Source of the DNA: Rhodobacterales bacterium HKCCE2091
GTDB lineage: Bacteria > Pseudomonadota > Alphaproteobacteria > Rhodobacterales > Rhodobacteraceae
Length of the DNA: 64,000 nt
Direction of reading: 5' to 3'
Assembly: GCA_015689685.1 (NCBI GenBank)
Contig: WVSL01000007.1
Coordinates: forward strand, 1-64,000
The position numbers and the translations under genes are program-made. Under the pieces are notes generated by a model. It saw only the letters and a program-made list of their open reading frames with translations. It searched no databases and was not told the origin of the DNA. The first letter of the stretch is position 1. Each line of letters starts with the position of its first letter. Shown here in pieces: positions 8,757 through 17,292 of the stretch.

Positions 8757-10937
8757 ATGAGCACGAACAACGGCGGCCGCCGGCCGCGCAAACTGGTGGC
8801 CGACAGGCGCACCGCCGCGACGCAGCGGCGCACAGCGGCATCCGGCTCCGGCTCCGGCGGCAGCGGCGGATCCGGCGGCACCCGCAAGCCGAAGCGACGC
8901 CGCTCCGCCCGGCCCGCCCGCAGGCGCGGGCTGATCGGTGGCCTGTTCCATTTCGTCTGGCGCGTAATCTGGGGCGCCCTGTGGCGCGGCACGGTCGTCG
9001 TCGCGCTGCTGGTCGCGGCCTCCACCGCCTATATCTACGCGCAGCTTCCCGACGTGGAGGATGCCGCCGACGACCGGATCCGCGGGTCGGTCACCTTCCT
9101 CGACCGCGACGGCCAGCTCTTCGCCCGGCGCGGCAGCCAGTTCGGCGGCGTGGCCCATTCCGGCGAGATCTCGCCGCACCTTGTCCACGCGCTGGTCGCG
9201 ACGGAGGACCGGCGGTTCTACTGGCATCCCGGTGTCGATCCGATCGGCATCACCACCGCGATGCTCATCAACATGCGCGAGGGCCGCAGCCCGTTCTCGG
9301 GCCACGGCGGCTCGTCGCTGGCGCAGCAGGTCGCCAAGCTGATGTGCCTCGGCGTGCCCTACGACGCGCAGACCTGGCCGACCGAGGCCGAGTACGAGGC
9401 CGACTGCCGCCGGACGACGATCTGGCGGAAGGTGCAGGAGGTGCCCTGGGCGCTGGCGCTGACCGCGCGCTACGGGCGCGAGGGCGTGCTGACAGTCTAC
9501 CTCAACCGCGCCTATTACGGGAACGGCTTCTACGGCGTGTCGGCGGCGATGGAGGGCTATTTCGGCACCAGCCCCGAGGACGCCACGCCGCAGCAGGCGG
9601 CGATGCTTGCCGGGCTTCTGACCGCCCCGTCGCGCTACGCGCCGACCTCGAACCTCGAACGCTCGCAGGGGCGCGCGAACGTGGTGATCCGGCTGATGCA
9701 GCGGTCGGGCTTCCTGACCCGGGCCGAAGCCGATGCCGCCATTTCCAACCCCGCCACGCTCGGCGCGGCCGCCCGCTTCGCTCGCGGCGGCTACTTCGCG
9801 GACTGGATCATGTCGGAAGGACCCGACTTCCTGACCGACGACACCACCGAGGACGTGATCCTGCGCACGACGTTCGATCCCGAACTCCAGGCCTATGCCG
9901 AGGACGCGGTGGAGCGGATCTTCGCAAGCTCCGTCCGCGAGGGGTCCGAGGCGCAGGCCGCCGTCGTCATCATGTCGCCCGACGGCGCGGTGCGTGCGAT
10001 GGTCGGCGGCCGCGACTTCGACGCGTCCGGCCTGTTCAACCGCGCGACACAGGCGCGGCGGCAGCCGGGATCGAGCTTCAAGCCCTTCATCTACGCCGCC
10101 GCGCTCGACCAGGGCTGGCGCTTCGACGACCTGATCTACGACGGCCCGCTGACCATAGACGTGCCCGGTTCCGGCCCCTACAGCCCGCAGAACTACAGCC
10201 GGGAATTCTACGGCGAGGTGATGCTGGTGGACGCGCTGCGCTCCTCGCTGAACACCGCCGCCGTGCGCCTGTCCGAGACCGTGGGCCGGGAGGAGGTGTT
10301 CCGCGTCGCCGAGGGCTTCGGGATCGAGACCGACCGCTCCGTCGGCCCGGCCATCGCGCTCGGCACCTCCGAGGTCACGCTGATCGACCTGACCGGGGCC
10401 TATGCCGGCATCCTGAACCAGGGCACCCGGATCGACCCCTACGGCGTCGAGGAACTGCGCTTCGCCGGCGACGACACGCCGCTGTTCCAGGAAGAAGCCG
10501 TGGCGGGCGAGCAGGTCATCACCCCCGAAGCCGCCCGGCAGCTCGTCTACATGATGAGCCGGGTGGTCGCGAACGGCACCGGCCAGCGCGCGCAGATCGA
10601 CGGCTGGCAGGTCGCGGGCAAGACCGGCACGACCCAATCGGCGCGGGATGCGTGGTTCGTGGGTTTCACCGCCGATTACGTCGCCGGTGTCTGGATGGGC
10701 TACGACGACAACACGCCACTGTCCGGCGTGACCGGCGGCGGGCTTCCGGCGGACATCTGGCGCGAGGCGATGGCCCCGGTCCACGCGGGCCTCAGCCCGC
10801 AGCCCCTGCCGATGATCGACCCCGCCGAGATGCCCCGCCCGGTGCCGCAGGTGCAGGGCACGCAGCGCCCCGATCTCGGCGACCAGATCCTGATGGAGGT
10901 ATTGCAACAGGTGCTCGGGGATCTCGGCGGGCGGTAA
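8757..10937 (+). CDS. Class A penicillin-binding protein (PBP1A-family transglycosylase/transpeptidase)
   Basis: This 726-residue bifunctional peptidoglycan synthase has a basic, Gly/Ser-rich cytoplasmic tail (about residues 1-60), one membrane anchor (about 65-95), a GT51 glycosyltransferase domain and a transpeptidase domain. The catalytic Glu of ATEDRRFYWHPGVD is residue 150. In the transpeptidase the nucleophile Ser439 lies in SSFK, followed by SSLN and then KTGTT at residue 622. It polymerises and cross-links glycan strands at the inner membrane. ATG 8757 was chosen; the upstream in-frame ATG 8730 lacks a ribosome-binding site. It is divergent from glnK. It is shorter than many PBP1A proteins and lacks the large OB-like insertion between the domains, so the exact subclass is open. 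Confidence 0.9.
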   Translation: MSTNNGGRRPRKLVADRRTAATQRRTAASGSGSGGSGGSGGTRKPKRRRSARPARRRGLIGGLFHFVWRVIWGALWRGTVVVALLVAASTAYIYAQLPDVEDAADDRIRGSVTFLDRDGQLFARRGSQFGGVAHSGEISPHLVHALVATEDRRFYWHPGVDPIGITTAMLINMREGRSPFSGHGGSSLAQQVAKLMCLGVPYDAQTWPTEAEYEADCRRTTIWRKVQEVPWALALTARYGREGVLTVYLNRAYYGNGFYGVSAAMEGYFGTSPEDATPQQAAMLAGLLTAPSRYAPTSNLERSQGRANVVIRLMQRSGFLTRAEADAAISNPATLGAAARFARGGYFADWIMSEGPDFLTDDTTEDVILRTTFDPELQAYAEDAVERIFASSVREGSEAQAAVVIMSPDGAVRAMVGGRDFDASGLFNRATQARRQPGSSFKPFIYAAALDQGWRFDDLIYDGPLTIDVPGSGPYSPQNYSREFYGEVMLVDALRSSLNTAAVRLSETVGREEVFRVAEGFGIETDRSVGPAIALGTSEVTLIDLTGAYAGILNQGTRIDPYGVEELRFAGDDTPLFQEEAVAGEQVITPEAARQLVYMMSRVVANGTGQRAQIDGWQVAGKTGTTQSARDAWFVGFTADYVAGVWMGYDDNTPLSGVTGGGLPADIWREAMAPVHAGLSPQPLPMIDPAEMPRPVPQVQGTQRPDLGDQILMEVLQQVLGDLGGR

Positions 10938-11111
10938 GGCGCGGGGCGCGGCAGCGGGGCTTTCGGCGGCGGATCGGGAACGAACCGGCGGGCTCGACGG
11001 TTGGCCAACCGGGAGGATGGAACCCGCGGGCGACGCGGCGTCCGGCCTTTCGCCTTTCGCCACCGCCGGAGCGGCGCTAGGGTCGCGCCGAACCAGCCTC
11101 GGGGGAAACCA

Positions 11112-11573
11112 ATGAGCATCGAAGACCGTCTCGCGGAGCTTGGCATCGAGTTGCCGAACGCGCCCGCGCCCGCCGCCAATTACGTGCCCTTCGTCGTCAC
11201 CGGCGACACCGTCTACGTTTCGGGCCAGATTTCGAACGGGCCGGACGGGCTCATCACCGGCAAGCTCGGCGCGGAGCTGAGCGTCGAGGAAGGCGCGGCC
11301 GCGGCGCGGACCTGCGCGCTGTCGCTGCTGGCACAGGTGAAAGCGGCCTGCGGCGGCGACCTGTCCCGGCTCGTGCGGGCGGTGAAGTTGACCGGCTTCG
11401 TGAACTCCACCCCCGATTTCACGGACCAGCCGAAGGTCATCAACGGTGCATCCGACACGCTGGTCGAGATCCTCGGCGAGGCGGGGCGCCACGCCCGGTC
11501 GGCGGTCTCTGCCGGTGCCCTGCCCCTCGGCGTAGCCGTCGAGATCGAAGGCATCTTCCAGATCCGGGCATGA
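11112..11573 (+). CDS. RidA family enamine/imine deaminase
   Basis: This 153-residue member of the YjgF/YER057c/UK114 family has the conserved blocks VPFVVTGDTVYVSGQIS (N-terminal strand pair) and VKLTGFVNSTPDF, and ends with ARSAVSAGALPLGVAVEIE, which includes the Arg that binds the substrate carboxylate in RidA. The family hydrolyses reactive enamine/imine intermediates from PLP enzymes. This member is of the longer COG0251 subtype (about 150 residues), whose substrate is less well known. ATG 11112 follows GGGGGAAA. Its stop overlaps the next start as ATGA, coupling it to the phosphodiesterase. Confidence 0.88.
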   Translation: MSIEDRLAELGIELPNAPAPAANYVPFVVTGDTVYVSGQISNGPDGLITGKLGAELSVEEGAAAARTCALSLLAQVKAACGGDLSRLVRAVKLTGFVNSTPDFTDQPKVINGASDTLVEILGEAGRHARSAVSAGALPLGVAVEIEGIFQIRA

Positions 11574-12352
11574 GACGAGGGTCGAAACCCCTGCCGGGAT
11601 CGTTCCTGGAAACGCCGCTCGCCCATCGCGGGCTGCACGACATGGGATCCGCCGTGCCCGAGAACAGCCGCGGCGCGTTCCGCCGCGCGGCGGCGGCGGG
11701 CTTCGGGATCGAATGCGACCTGCAGCTTTCCGCGGACGGCGTGGCGATGGTGTTCCACGACGCCACGCTCGACAGGCTGTGCGGCCGGCAGGGGCCGGTC
11801 CACGACCTGACCGCGCGCGAGCTTGGCGACCTGCCGCTGTTCGGCTCCTCGGACCACATCCCGACGCTGGCGGAGGCGCTGGAGGTCGTCGACGGCCGGG
11901 TGCCAATCCTGATCGAGCTGAAGGACCAGTCGGACGGCGCCGGCACGACCGACCGGCGGCTGGAGGAAGCCGCTGCCTCGGTGCTGCGGGACTACGACGG
12001 GCCCGTCGCGGTGATGTCCTTCAACCCCGCGCAGGTCGCCACGATGGCCGAGCTGCTGCCCGACGTGCCGCGCGGCCTGACCACCTGCGGCTTCGTCCCG
12101 TCGCACTGGCCGATGCTGGCCGAACACGTCGCCACCCACCTTCGTGGCATCGCCGATTTCGACGCCGTCCGCGCGGGCTTCGTCAGCCACGACTGGACCG
12201 ACCTCGGCAACCCGCGCATCGCGGAGCTGAAATACGCGGGCGTTCCGGTGCTGACCTGGACCGTCCGCTCGCCGCAGGAAGAGGCCGAGGCGCGCCGGAT
12301 CGCGGACAACGTGACCTTCGAGGGATACCTGCCGCCGGTTCCGGCACGCTGA
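11570..12352 (+). CDS. Glycerophosphodiester phosphodiesterase (UgpQ/GlpQ family)
   Basis: The 260-residue protein has the GDPD signature near its N-terminus: AHRGLHD, then PENSRGAF and IECDLQLSADG with the metal-binding Glu/Asp, and VFHDATLDR with the catalytic His. It hydrolyses glycerophosphodiesters to glycerol-3-phosphate and an alcohol. No signal peptide is visible, so it is probably cytoplasmic like UgpQ. It starts at the ATGA overlap with the RidA gene. The next gene begins 64 bases later. Confidence 0.9.
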   Translation: MRRGSKPLPGSFLETPLAHRGLHDMGSAVPENSRGAFRRAAAAGFGIECDLQLSADGVAMVFHDATLDRLCGRQGPVHDLTARELGDLPLFGSSDHIPTLAEALEVVDGRVPILIELKDQSDGAGTTDRRLEEAAASVLRDYDGPVAVMSFNPAQVATMAELLPDVPRGLTTCGFVPSHWPMLAEHVATHLRGIADFDAVRAGFVSHDWTDLGNPRIAELKYAGVPVLTWTVRSPQEEAEARRIADNVTFEGYLPPVPAR

Positions 12353-12416
12353 CGATGCGTTGACAGCGCGGCGGGCGGCCCCAACTTAGGCTGGCGTCGC
12401 GGCGCGAGAGGATGAC

Positions 12417-13607
12417 TTGGACGGCAGCGAACAGATCGAGATCAGCGTGCACGGCAGCCTCGGCGACATCGACGCCGCCGAGTGGGATGCCTGTGCCTGC
12501 CCCGAGGCCGCCGATGGCGGCGCGCCGCGCGACCCCTTCACCACCTGGCGGTTCCTGCACGCGCTGGAGGCGTCGGGCTCGGTCGGGCGCGGCACCGGCT
12601 GGCAGCCGCGGCATCTCGTGGCGCGGGTCGGGGGCGAGACCATCGCCGCCGCGCCGCTCTACGCCAAGGGCCACAGCCAGGGCGAATACGTGTTCGACCA
12701 CAACTGGGCCCATGCCTGGGAAAACGCGGGCGGCAGGTACTACCCCAAGCTGCAGGGCGCGGTGCCGTTCACCCCGGCCACCGGGCGGCGGTTCCTGACC
12801 CGGCCGGGATGGGACGAGACCGGCACCGCCGCGCTCGTGCAGGGCGCGGTGCAGCTGGCCGCCGAGCACGAGCTGTCGTCGCTCCACGTCACCTTCTGCA
12901 CCGAGGCGGAGGCGCTCGCGGGGGAGGCGATGGGGCTCCTGCACCGGACGCACCAGCAATTCCACTGGAAGAACCACGGCTACGGCAGCTTCGACGATTT
13001 CCTCGCCGACCTGTCGAGCCGGAAGCGCAAGAACATCCGCAAGGAACGCGCGACCGCGCAGGGCTTCGGCGGGACGATCCGGGGCTATACCGGCGACGAT
13101 CTGCAACTGGAGCACTGGGATGCCTTCTGGCGCTTCTACCAGGACACCGGCAGTCGGAAATGGGGCTCGCCCTACCTGACTCGCAGCTTCTTCGACATCG
13201 TGCAGGAGACGATGCGCGACGATGTCCTCCTGGTCCTGGCCGAACGCGACGGGCGACCGGTGGCGGGCGCGCTGAACTTCATCGGGCGCGAGACGCTCTT
13301 CGGGCGCTACTGGGGCTGCATCGAGCATCACCCCTGCCTGCATTTCGAACTGTGCTACTACCAGGCCATCGACGCGGCCATCGCGCGCGGCCTGTCACGG
13401 GTCGAGGCCGGGGCGCAGGGGGAACACAAGCTCGCGCGCGGCTACCTGCCGACCACGACCCATTCGCTGCACTGGATCGGCGACCCCGGTTTCCGCCGGG
13501 CGGTCGCGCAATACCTGGAAGCCGAGCGGCGCGCGGTGGACGAGGAGATCGAGATCCTCACCGCCTACGGGCCGTTCCGCAGGACGCACGTGGAGGAACA
13601 GGAATGA
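12417..13607 (+). CDS. GNAT-like acyltransferase of the COG3146/DUF482 family
   Basis: This 396-residue protein carries blocks typical of COG3146, a family related to FemX-type GNAT transferases: an N-terminal [10 protein letters not shown], then [27 protein letters not shown] and [24 protein letters not shown] in the C-terminal half. The function is unknown; a role in cell-envelope or peptide acylation has been proposed by homology only. I place the start at TTG 12417, preceded by GAGAGG; the nearby ATG at 12412 is in another frame. The stop overlaps phhB as ATGA. Confidence 0.82.
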   Translation: MDGSEQIEISVHGSLGDIDAAEWDACACPEAADGGAPRDPFTTWRFLHALEASGSVGRGTGWQPRHLVARVGGETIAAAPLYAKGHSQGEYVFDHNWAHAWENAGGRYYPKLQGAVPFTPATGRRFLTRPGWDETGTAALVQGAVQLAAEHELSSLHVTFCTEAEALAGEAMGLLHRTHQQFHWKNHGYGSFDDFLADLSSRKRKNIRKERATAQGFGGTIRGYTGDDLQLEHWDAFWRFYQDTGSRKWGSPYLTRSFFDIVQETMRDDVLLVLAERDGRPVAGALNFIGRETLFGRYWGCIEHHPCLHFELCYYQAIDAAIARGLSRVEAGAQGEHKLARGYLPTTTHSLHWIGDPGFRRAVAQYLEAERRAVDEEIEILTAYGPFRRTHVEEQE

Positions 13608-13903
13608 GCGACAAGCTGGAAGGCGCCGCGCGCGAGGACGCGCTGGCGCCGTTGAAGGCGGCGGGTTGGGTCGAGACCGAGGGCCGGGACGCCATCGCCC
13701 GCACCTTCGAGTTCAAGAACTTCGTCGAGGCCTTCGGGTGGATGACGAAGGTCGCGATCGTGGCCGAGAAGATGAACCACCACCCGGAATGGTCGAACGT
13801 CTACAAGACGGTCGAGGTGACGCTCACCAGCCACGACGCGGGCGGGCTGACCGACCGCGACGTGAGACTCGCACGAAAAATGGACGAACTGTCGGGAGAC
13901 TAA
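13604..13903 (+). CDS. phhB: Pterin-4-alpha-carbinolamine dehydratase
   Basis: The 99-residue protein has the PCD/DCoH fold. Conserved features are [17 protein letters not shown] and the active-site KMNHHPEW motif followed by [22 protein letters not shown]. It dehydrates 4a-hydroxytetrahydrobiopterin to regenerate the cofactor of aromatic amino-acid hydroxylases, and can act in molybdopterin or other pterin recycling. No phenylalanine hydroxylase is in the window. The start overlaps the upstream stop (ATGA), and mscS begins on the base after its stop, so the three genes form one unit. Confidence 0.92.
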   Translation: MSDKLEGAAREDALAPLKAAGWVETEGRDAIARTFEFKNFVEAFGWMTKVAIVAEKMNHHPEWSNVYKTVEVTLTSHDAGGLTDRDVRLARKMDELSGD

Positions 13904-14761
13904 ATGGACCTCGAGACCATCCTGAACACCGAGATCGCCGCCGGCACCACCGTCGGCGACATCTTCACTATCGAATTCCTCGTCGGCCTGCTCGGCGACC
14001 TGTTGACGGCCATCGTGCTGATCATCGTCGCCTTCTTCCTCGCCGGATGGGCGAAGCGGCGAATCGAGGGGCTGGCGCGGCGCTACAAGCGGCTCGACGA
14101 GACGCTGTTCGACTTCCTCGGCAACATCGTCCGCTACATCATCCTGGCCTTCGCGGCGATGTTCATTCTCAACACCTTCGGGGTGCGGACGACATCGCTC
14201 GTGGCGGCCATCGGTGCCGCCGGCATCGCCATCGGCCTCGCGCTCCAGGGCACGCTGTCGAACCTTGCCGCGGGGATCATGATCATCCTGTTCCGGCCGA
14301 TCAAGAACGGCGATTTCGTCGAGATCGACGGCCAGATGGGGACGGTGAAGAACATCTCGCTGAACATGACGGAGTTGGCGACCGTGGGGAACTACCAGGT
14401 CCTGATCCCGAACGCGGATGTCTGGGGCAACCAGATCGTGAACTACTCGGCCTATCCGACCCGTCGCGCCGAATGGACCTTCGGGGTCAGCTACGGCGCC
14501 AACCTCGCCGACGCGGAGCGGATCATCCGCGACACGATCATGTCCGACCCGCGGTCCAAGACCGACCCCGAGCCGTTCATCCAGGTCAACAACCTCGGCG
14601 ATTTCTCGGTCGATTTCCTGGTCCGGGTCTGGGTCGATGCTGCCGAGTTCTTCGCCTACCAGGCCGACATGAAGCGGAAGGTGAAGGAGGCTCTGGACGC
14701 CGGCGGCATCGAGATCCCGTTCCCGACCCGCACCGTCTACCAGGAAGCGGCGGCGGAGTAG
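13904..14761 (+). CDS. mscS: Small-conductance mechanosensitive channel (MscS family)
   Basis: The 285-residue protein has three N-terminal membrane segments (about residues 22-48, 66-90 and 95-125). The pore helix TM3 shows the Gly/Ala-rich pattern AAIGAAGIAIGLALQGTLSNLAAG. The beta domain signature FRPIKNGDFVEIDGQMGTV follows. It releases solutes on hypo-osmotic shock in the inner membrane. It starts immediately after the phhB stop. A second, unrelated channel (mscL) lies at 30.8 kb. A gene-3' repeat element follows the stop. Confidence 0.93.
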   Translation: MDLETILNTEIAAGTTVGDIFTIEFLVGLLGDLLTAIVLIIVAFFLAGWAKRRIEGLARRYKRLDETLFDFLGNIVRYIILAFAAMFILNTFGVRTTSLVAAIGAAGIAIGLALQGTLSNLAAGIMIILFRPIKNGDFVEIDGQMGTVKNISLNMTELATVGNYQVLIPNADVWGNQIVNYSAYPTRRAEWTFGVSYGANLADAERIIRDTIMSDPRSKTDPEPFIQVNNLGDFSVDFLVRVWVDAAEFFAYQADMKRKVKEALDAGGIEIPFPTRTVYQEAAAE

Positions 14762-14772
14762 GCACGCGCCGG

Positions 14773-14864
14773 CTCAGGCCCCCGCGAGGGGGAGCCATCG
14801 CCGCCGCGTCGGGGCGCCCTGCCGGGCGGCCCGTGCCTCCGGCGGGGATATTTCCGGGACAATG
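14773..14864 (+). repeat. Gene-3' repeat element, copy A (hairpin block plus GGGATATTT block)
   Basis: Directly after mscS, CTCAGGCCCCC-GCGA-GGGGG forms a 5-bp G/C hairpin followed by AGCCATCG. About 35 bases further comes GCCTCCGGCGGGGATATTT and CCGGGACAATGA. Blocks of the same sequence occur after recQ, pheT and azlD (copies B, C, D). It probably also acts as a terminator between mscS and the convergent peroxiredoxin gene. Confidence 0.6.
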
Positions 14865-14869
14865 ACGTG

Positions 14870-15358
14870 TCAGATCGCCGCGAGCAGGGTCTCGCCGGCG
14901 GAGATCTCGCAGGTGCCGGCGGCCTCCTCGACGTTCAGCACCTTCACCACCCCGTCCTCGGCGTAGAGCGCGTAGCGCTTCGAGCGGTCGTGGAAACCGA
15001 CCGCCGGGGCGGACCAGTTCATGCCGATCGCCTTGGTGAAGTCCGATGCCGCGTCCGCCAGCACGGTGATGTTCGCCGCGTCGGCACCGGTTTCCTTCGC
15101 CCAGGCCCAGGCCACGAAGGGATCGTTGACCGTGATGCAGATCACCTCGTCCACGCCCTTGGCCGCGAAACCGTCGCGGGAGCGCACGAAGCTCGGCATG
15201 TGGGCGGAGGTGCAGGTGCCGGTGAACGCGCCGGGCAGGCCGAAGATCGCGACCTTCCGGCCTTTCAGCCGGTCGGCCATCGAGACCTGCTCGGGCCGGC
15301 CTTCGCCGGTGGAGAGAACGGTTGCGTCCGGGAGGCGGTCGCCTTCGGAGATGGTCAT
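14870..15358 (-). CDS. Peroxiredoxin, Prx5-like
   Basis: The 162-residue protein belongs to the Prx5 group of peroxiredoxins, which reduce alkyl hydroperoxides and hydrogen peroxide using glutathione/glutaredoxin or thioredoxin. The catalytic PxxxTxxC motif is PGAFTGTC with the peroxidatic cysteine at residue 49, followed by SAHMPSF. Two further cysteines (in VICIT and GTCEI) could resolve the sulfenate; which one does is not visible. ATG 15358 was chosen because homologues begin with the MTISEGDRLPDA-like segment; the longer in-frame ATG at 15430 would run into the divergent reductase promoter. It is convergent with mscS and divergent from the ferredoxin reductase-like gene. Confidence 0.9.
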   Translation of the reverse strand: MTISEGDRLPDATVLSTGEGRPEQVSMADRLKGRKVAIFGLPGAFTGTCTSAHMPSFVRSRDGFAAKGVDEVICITVNDPFVAWAWAKETGADAANITVLADAASDFTKAIGMNWSAPAVGFHDRSKRYALYAEDGVVKVLNVEEAAGTCEISAGETLLAAI

Positions 15359-15447
15359 CGGGGCGGTTCCTTCGCTTGTATCCGTCTGAGCCGGGCATAT
15401 AGGGTTCCCGCGGACGGGCGCCAGTGACATTCGGGGAGGCTGCGGAG

Positions 15448-16653
15448 ATGACGGAGGTGGTGATCGTGGGTGGGGGACAGGCGGGCAGCGCCGCCGCCGC
15501 CGCGCTCAGGTCCGGTGGGTTCGCGGGCGGCATCACGCTGATCGGCGAGGAGCACGTCCCCCCTTACCAGCGCCCGCCACTGTCCAAGGCCTACCTGCTC
15601 GGCGACATGGAACTGGCCCGGCTCTTCCTGCGGCCCGAGGCCTGGTATGCCGAGCACGACATCGCCCTGCGCCTCGACACCCGAGTGGACGCCATCGACC
15701 GCGAGGACCGGGTGGTGATCGCGGGCGGAAAGGCACTGCCCTACGATCACCTCGTGCTGGCGCTCGGCGCGGTGCCGCGCCGCCTGCCGGGGGCCATCGG
15801 TGGCGAGCTTGCCGGGGTCCACACCGTGCGGACGCTGCGCGACGTGGACGAGATGGAACCGGCGATCCGGCCGGGCGCGAAGGCGCTGATCGTGGGCGGG
15901 GGCTACATCGGCCTTGAGGCCGCGGCGGTCTGCGCCGGCAAGGGCATGGAGGTGACGCTGATCGAGGCCGCGCCGCGGATCCTCCAGCGTGTCGCCTGCC
16001 CCGAGACCGCGGATTACTTTCGCGATTTGCACCAGCGCCACGGGGTCACCATCCGCGAGGGCGTCGGGCTCGACCGGCTGATCGGCGAGGGTCACGTCAC
16101 CGGCGCGGTCCTGGCCGACGGAACCGAGTTGGACGTCGACCTCGTCGTGGCGGGCATCGGCATCACCCCCGCGACCGAACTGGCCGAGGCCGCGGGGCTG
16201 GAGATCGACAATGGCATCGCGACCGACAGCCACGGCCGCACCTCGGACCCGGCGATCTGGGCCGCGGGGGATTGCGCGTCCTTCCCGTGCAAGGGCGAGC
16301 GCATCCGGCTGGAAAGCGTCGGCAACGCCATCGACCAGGCCGAGGCGGTGGCGAAGAACATCCTGGGGGCCGATGCGCCCTACGAGGCGAAGCCGTGGTT
16401 CTGGTCCGACCAGTACGACGTGAAGCTGCAGATCGCGGGCCTGCACAAGGGCTACGACCGGATCGTGGTGCGGGGCGAGGGCGAGGCGCGGTCGCACTGG
16501 TACTACGCGGGCGACGTGCTGGTGGCGGTCGACGCGATGAACGACAGCCGCGCCTACATGGTCGGCAAGCGGCTGATCGAGATGGGCAAGACACCGACGC
16601 CCGAGGCGGTCGCCGATCCCGCGACGGAGCTGAAGGCGCTTCTGAAGGCATGA
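15448..16653 (+). CDS. FAD-dependent NAD(P)H:ferredoxin/rubredoxin reductase-like oxidoreductase
   Basis: The 401-residue flavoprotein has two dinucleotide-binding folds: FAD site VIVGGGQAGSAAA at residues 5-17 and NAD(P)H site ALIVGGGYIGLEAAAV near 148-163. The family block PPYQRPPLSKAYL is near residue 40, and the second FAD motif IWAAGDCA is near 270. This is the pattern of CamA/ThcD-type ferredoxin reductases, which pass electrons from NADH to a 2Fe-2S ferredoxin. No partner ferredoxin or P450 lies beside it. ATG 15448 has GGGGAGG at good distance. Its stop overlaps rsmD (ATGA). Confidence 0.88.
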   Translation: MTEVVIVGGGQAGSAAAAALRSGGFAGGITLIGEEHVPPYQRPPLSKAYLLGDMELARLFLRPEAWYAEHDIALRLDTRVDAIDREDRVVIAGGKALPYDHLVLALGAVPRRLPGAIGGELAGVHTVRTLRDVDEMEPAIRPGAKALIVGGGYIGLEAAAVCAGKGMEVTLIEAAPRILQRVACPETADYFRDLHQRHGVTIREGVGLDRLIGEGHVTGAVLADGTELDVDLVVAGIGITPATELAEAAGLEIDNGIATDSHGRTSDPAIWAAGDCASFPCKGERIRLESVGNAIDQAEAVAKNILGADAPYEAKPWFWSDQYDVKLQIAGLHKGYDRIVVRGEGEARSHWYYAGDVLVAVDAMNDSRAYMVGKRLIEMGKTPTPEAVADPATELKALLKA

Positions 16654-17207
16654 GGATCGTTACCGGTCGCTGGCGCGGCAAGAAGCTGGCGGATGTCGGC
16701 GCGGGCGACGCCGCGGCGCATCTCAGGCCAACGAGCGACCGGGTGCGCGAGAGCCTGTTCAACCTGCTGGTGAATTCTCACGGCGTTCAGGTGGAGGGCG
16801 CGGCTGTGCTGGATCTCTTCGCGGGCACCGGCGCGCTCGGGCTGGAGGCGCTGAGCCGAGGCGCGGCGCGGGCGGTTTTTGTCGATGACGGCACGGCGGC
16901 TAGGGCGCTCCTGCGGGAGAACATCGGGCTGTGCGCGGCGCAGGGCGTGACGAAGGTGTTCCGCCGCGACGCGACCGACCTGGGCGAAGCGCGCGGCGGG
17001 CCGTTCGACCTCGTGTTCCTAGACCCGCCCTACGGCAAGGGGCTCGGAGAGCGGGCGTTGGCCTCGGCCGTCGCGGGCGGCTGGCTGGCGGAGGACGCTG
17101 TCGTGGCGTGGGAGGAAGGAACCCAGGTCGCGCCGCCGGACGGCTTCGAGTTGGTCGACCAGCGCCGCTACGGGGAGACATGGGTCACGATCCTCGCCCG
17201 GGCGTGA
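16650..17207 (+). CDS. rsmD: 16S rRNA (guanine(966)-N(2))-methyltransferase RsmD
   Basis: The 185-residue SAM-dependent methyltransferase opens with MRIVTGRWRGKKL and the RPTSDRVRESLFNLL block that is diagnostic for RsmD. The SAM site VLDLFAGTGALGLEALSRGA follows, and the catalytic DPPYGKG lies near residue 127. It methylates G966 of 16S rRNA. The start lies in an ATGA overlap with the oxidoreductase. Confidence 0.95.
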   Translation: MRIVTGRWRGKKLADVGAGDAAAHLRPTSDRVRESLFNLLVNSHGVQVEGAAVLDLFAGTGALGLEALSRGAARAVFVDDGTAARALLRENIGLCAAQGVTKVFRRDATDLGEARGGPFDLVFLDPPYGKGLGERALASAVAGGWLAEDAVVAWEEGTQVAPPDGFELVDQRRYGETWVTILARA

Positions 17208-17292
17208 CACAACATCCTGTATCCCTTGCCCCCCTCGGCCACACATGCGAGGGTTAACGAAATTCGAGCAAAACAACGATAATCCGGCAGGC

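Noticed and set aside
8682-11906. 1074-codon minus-strand open frame across the PBP gene
   Set aside because: Shadow frame; the plus strand has complete GT51 and transpeptidase motifs.
12412-12798. ATG 12412 as the start of the COG3146 gene
   Set aside because: It is in another frame; the real frame begins at TTG 12417.
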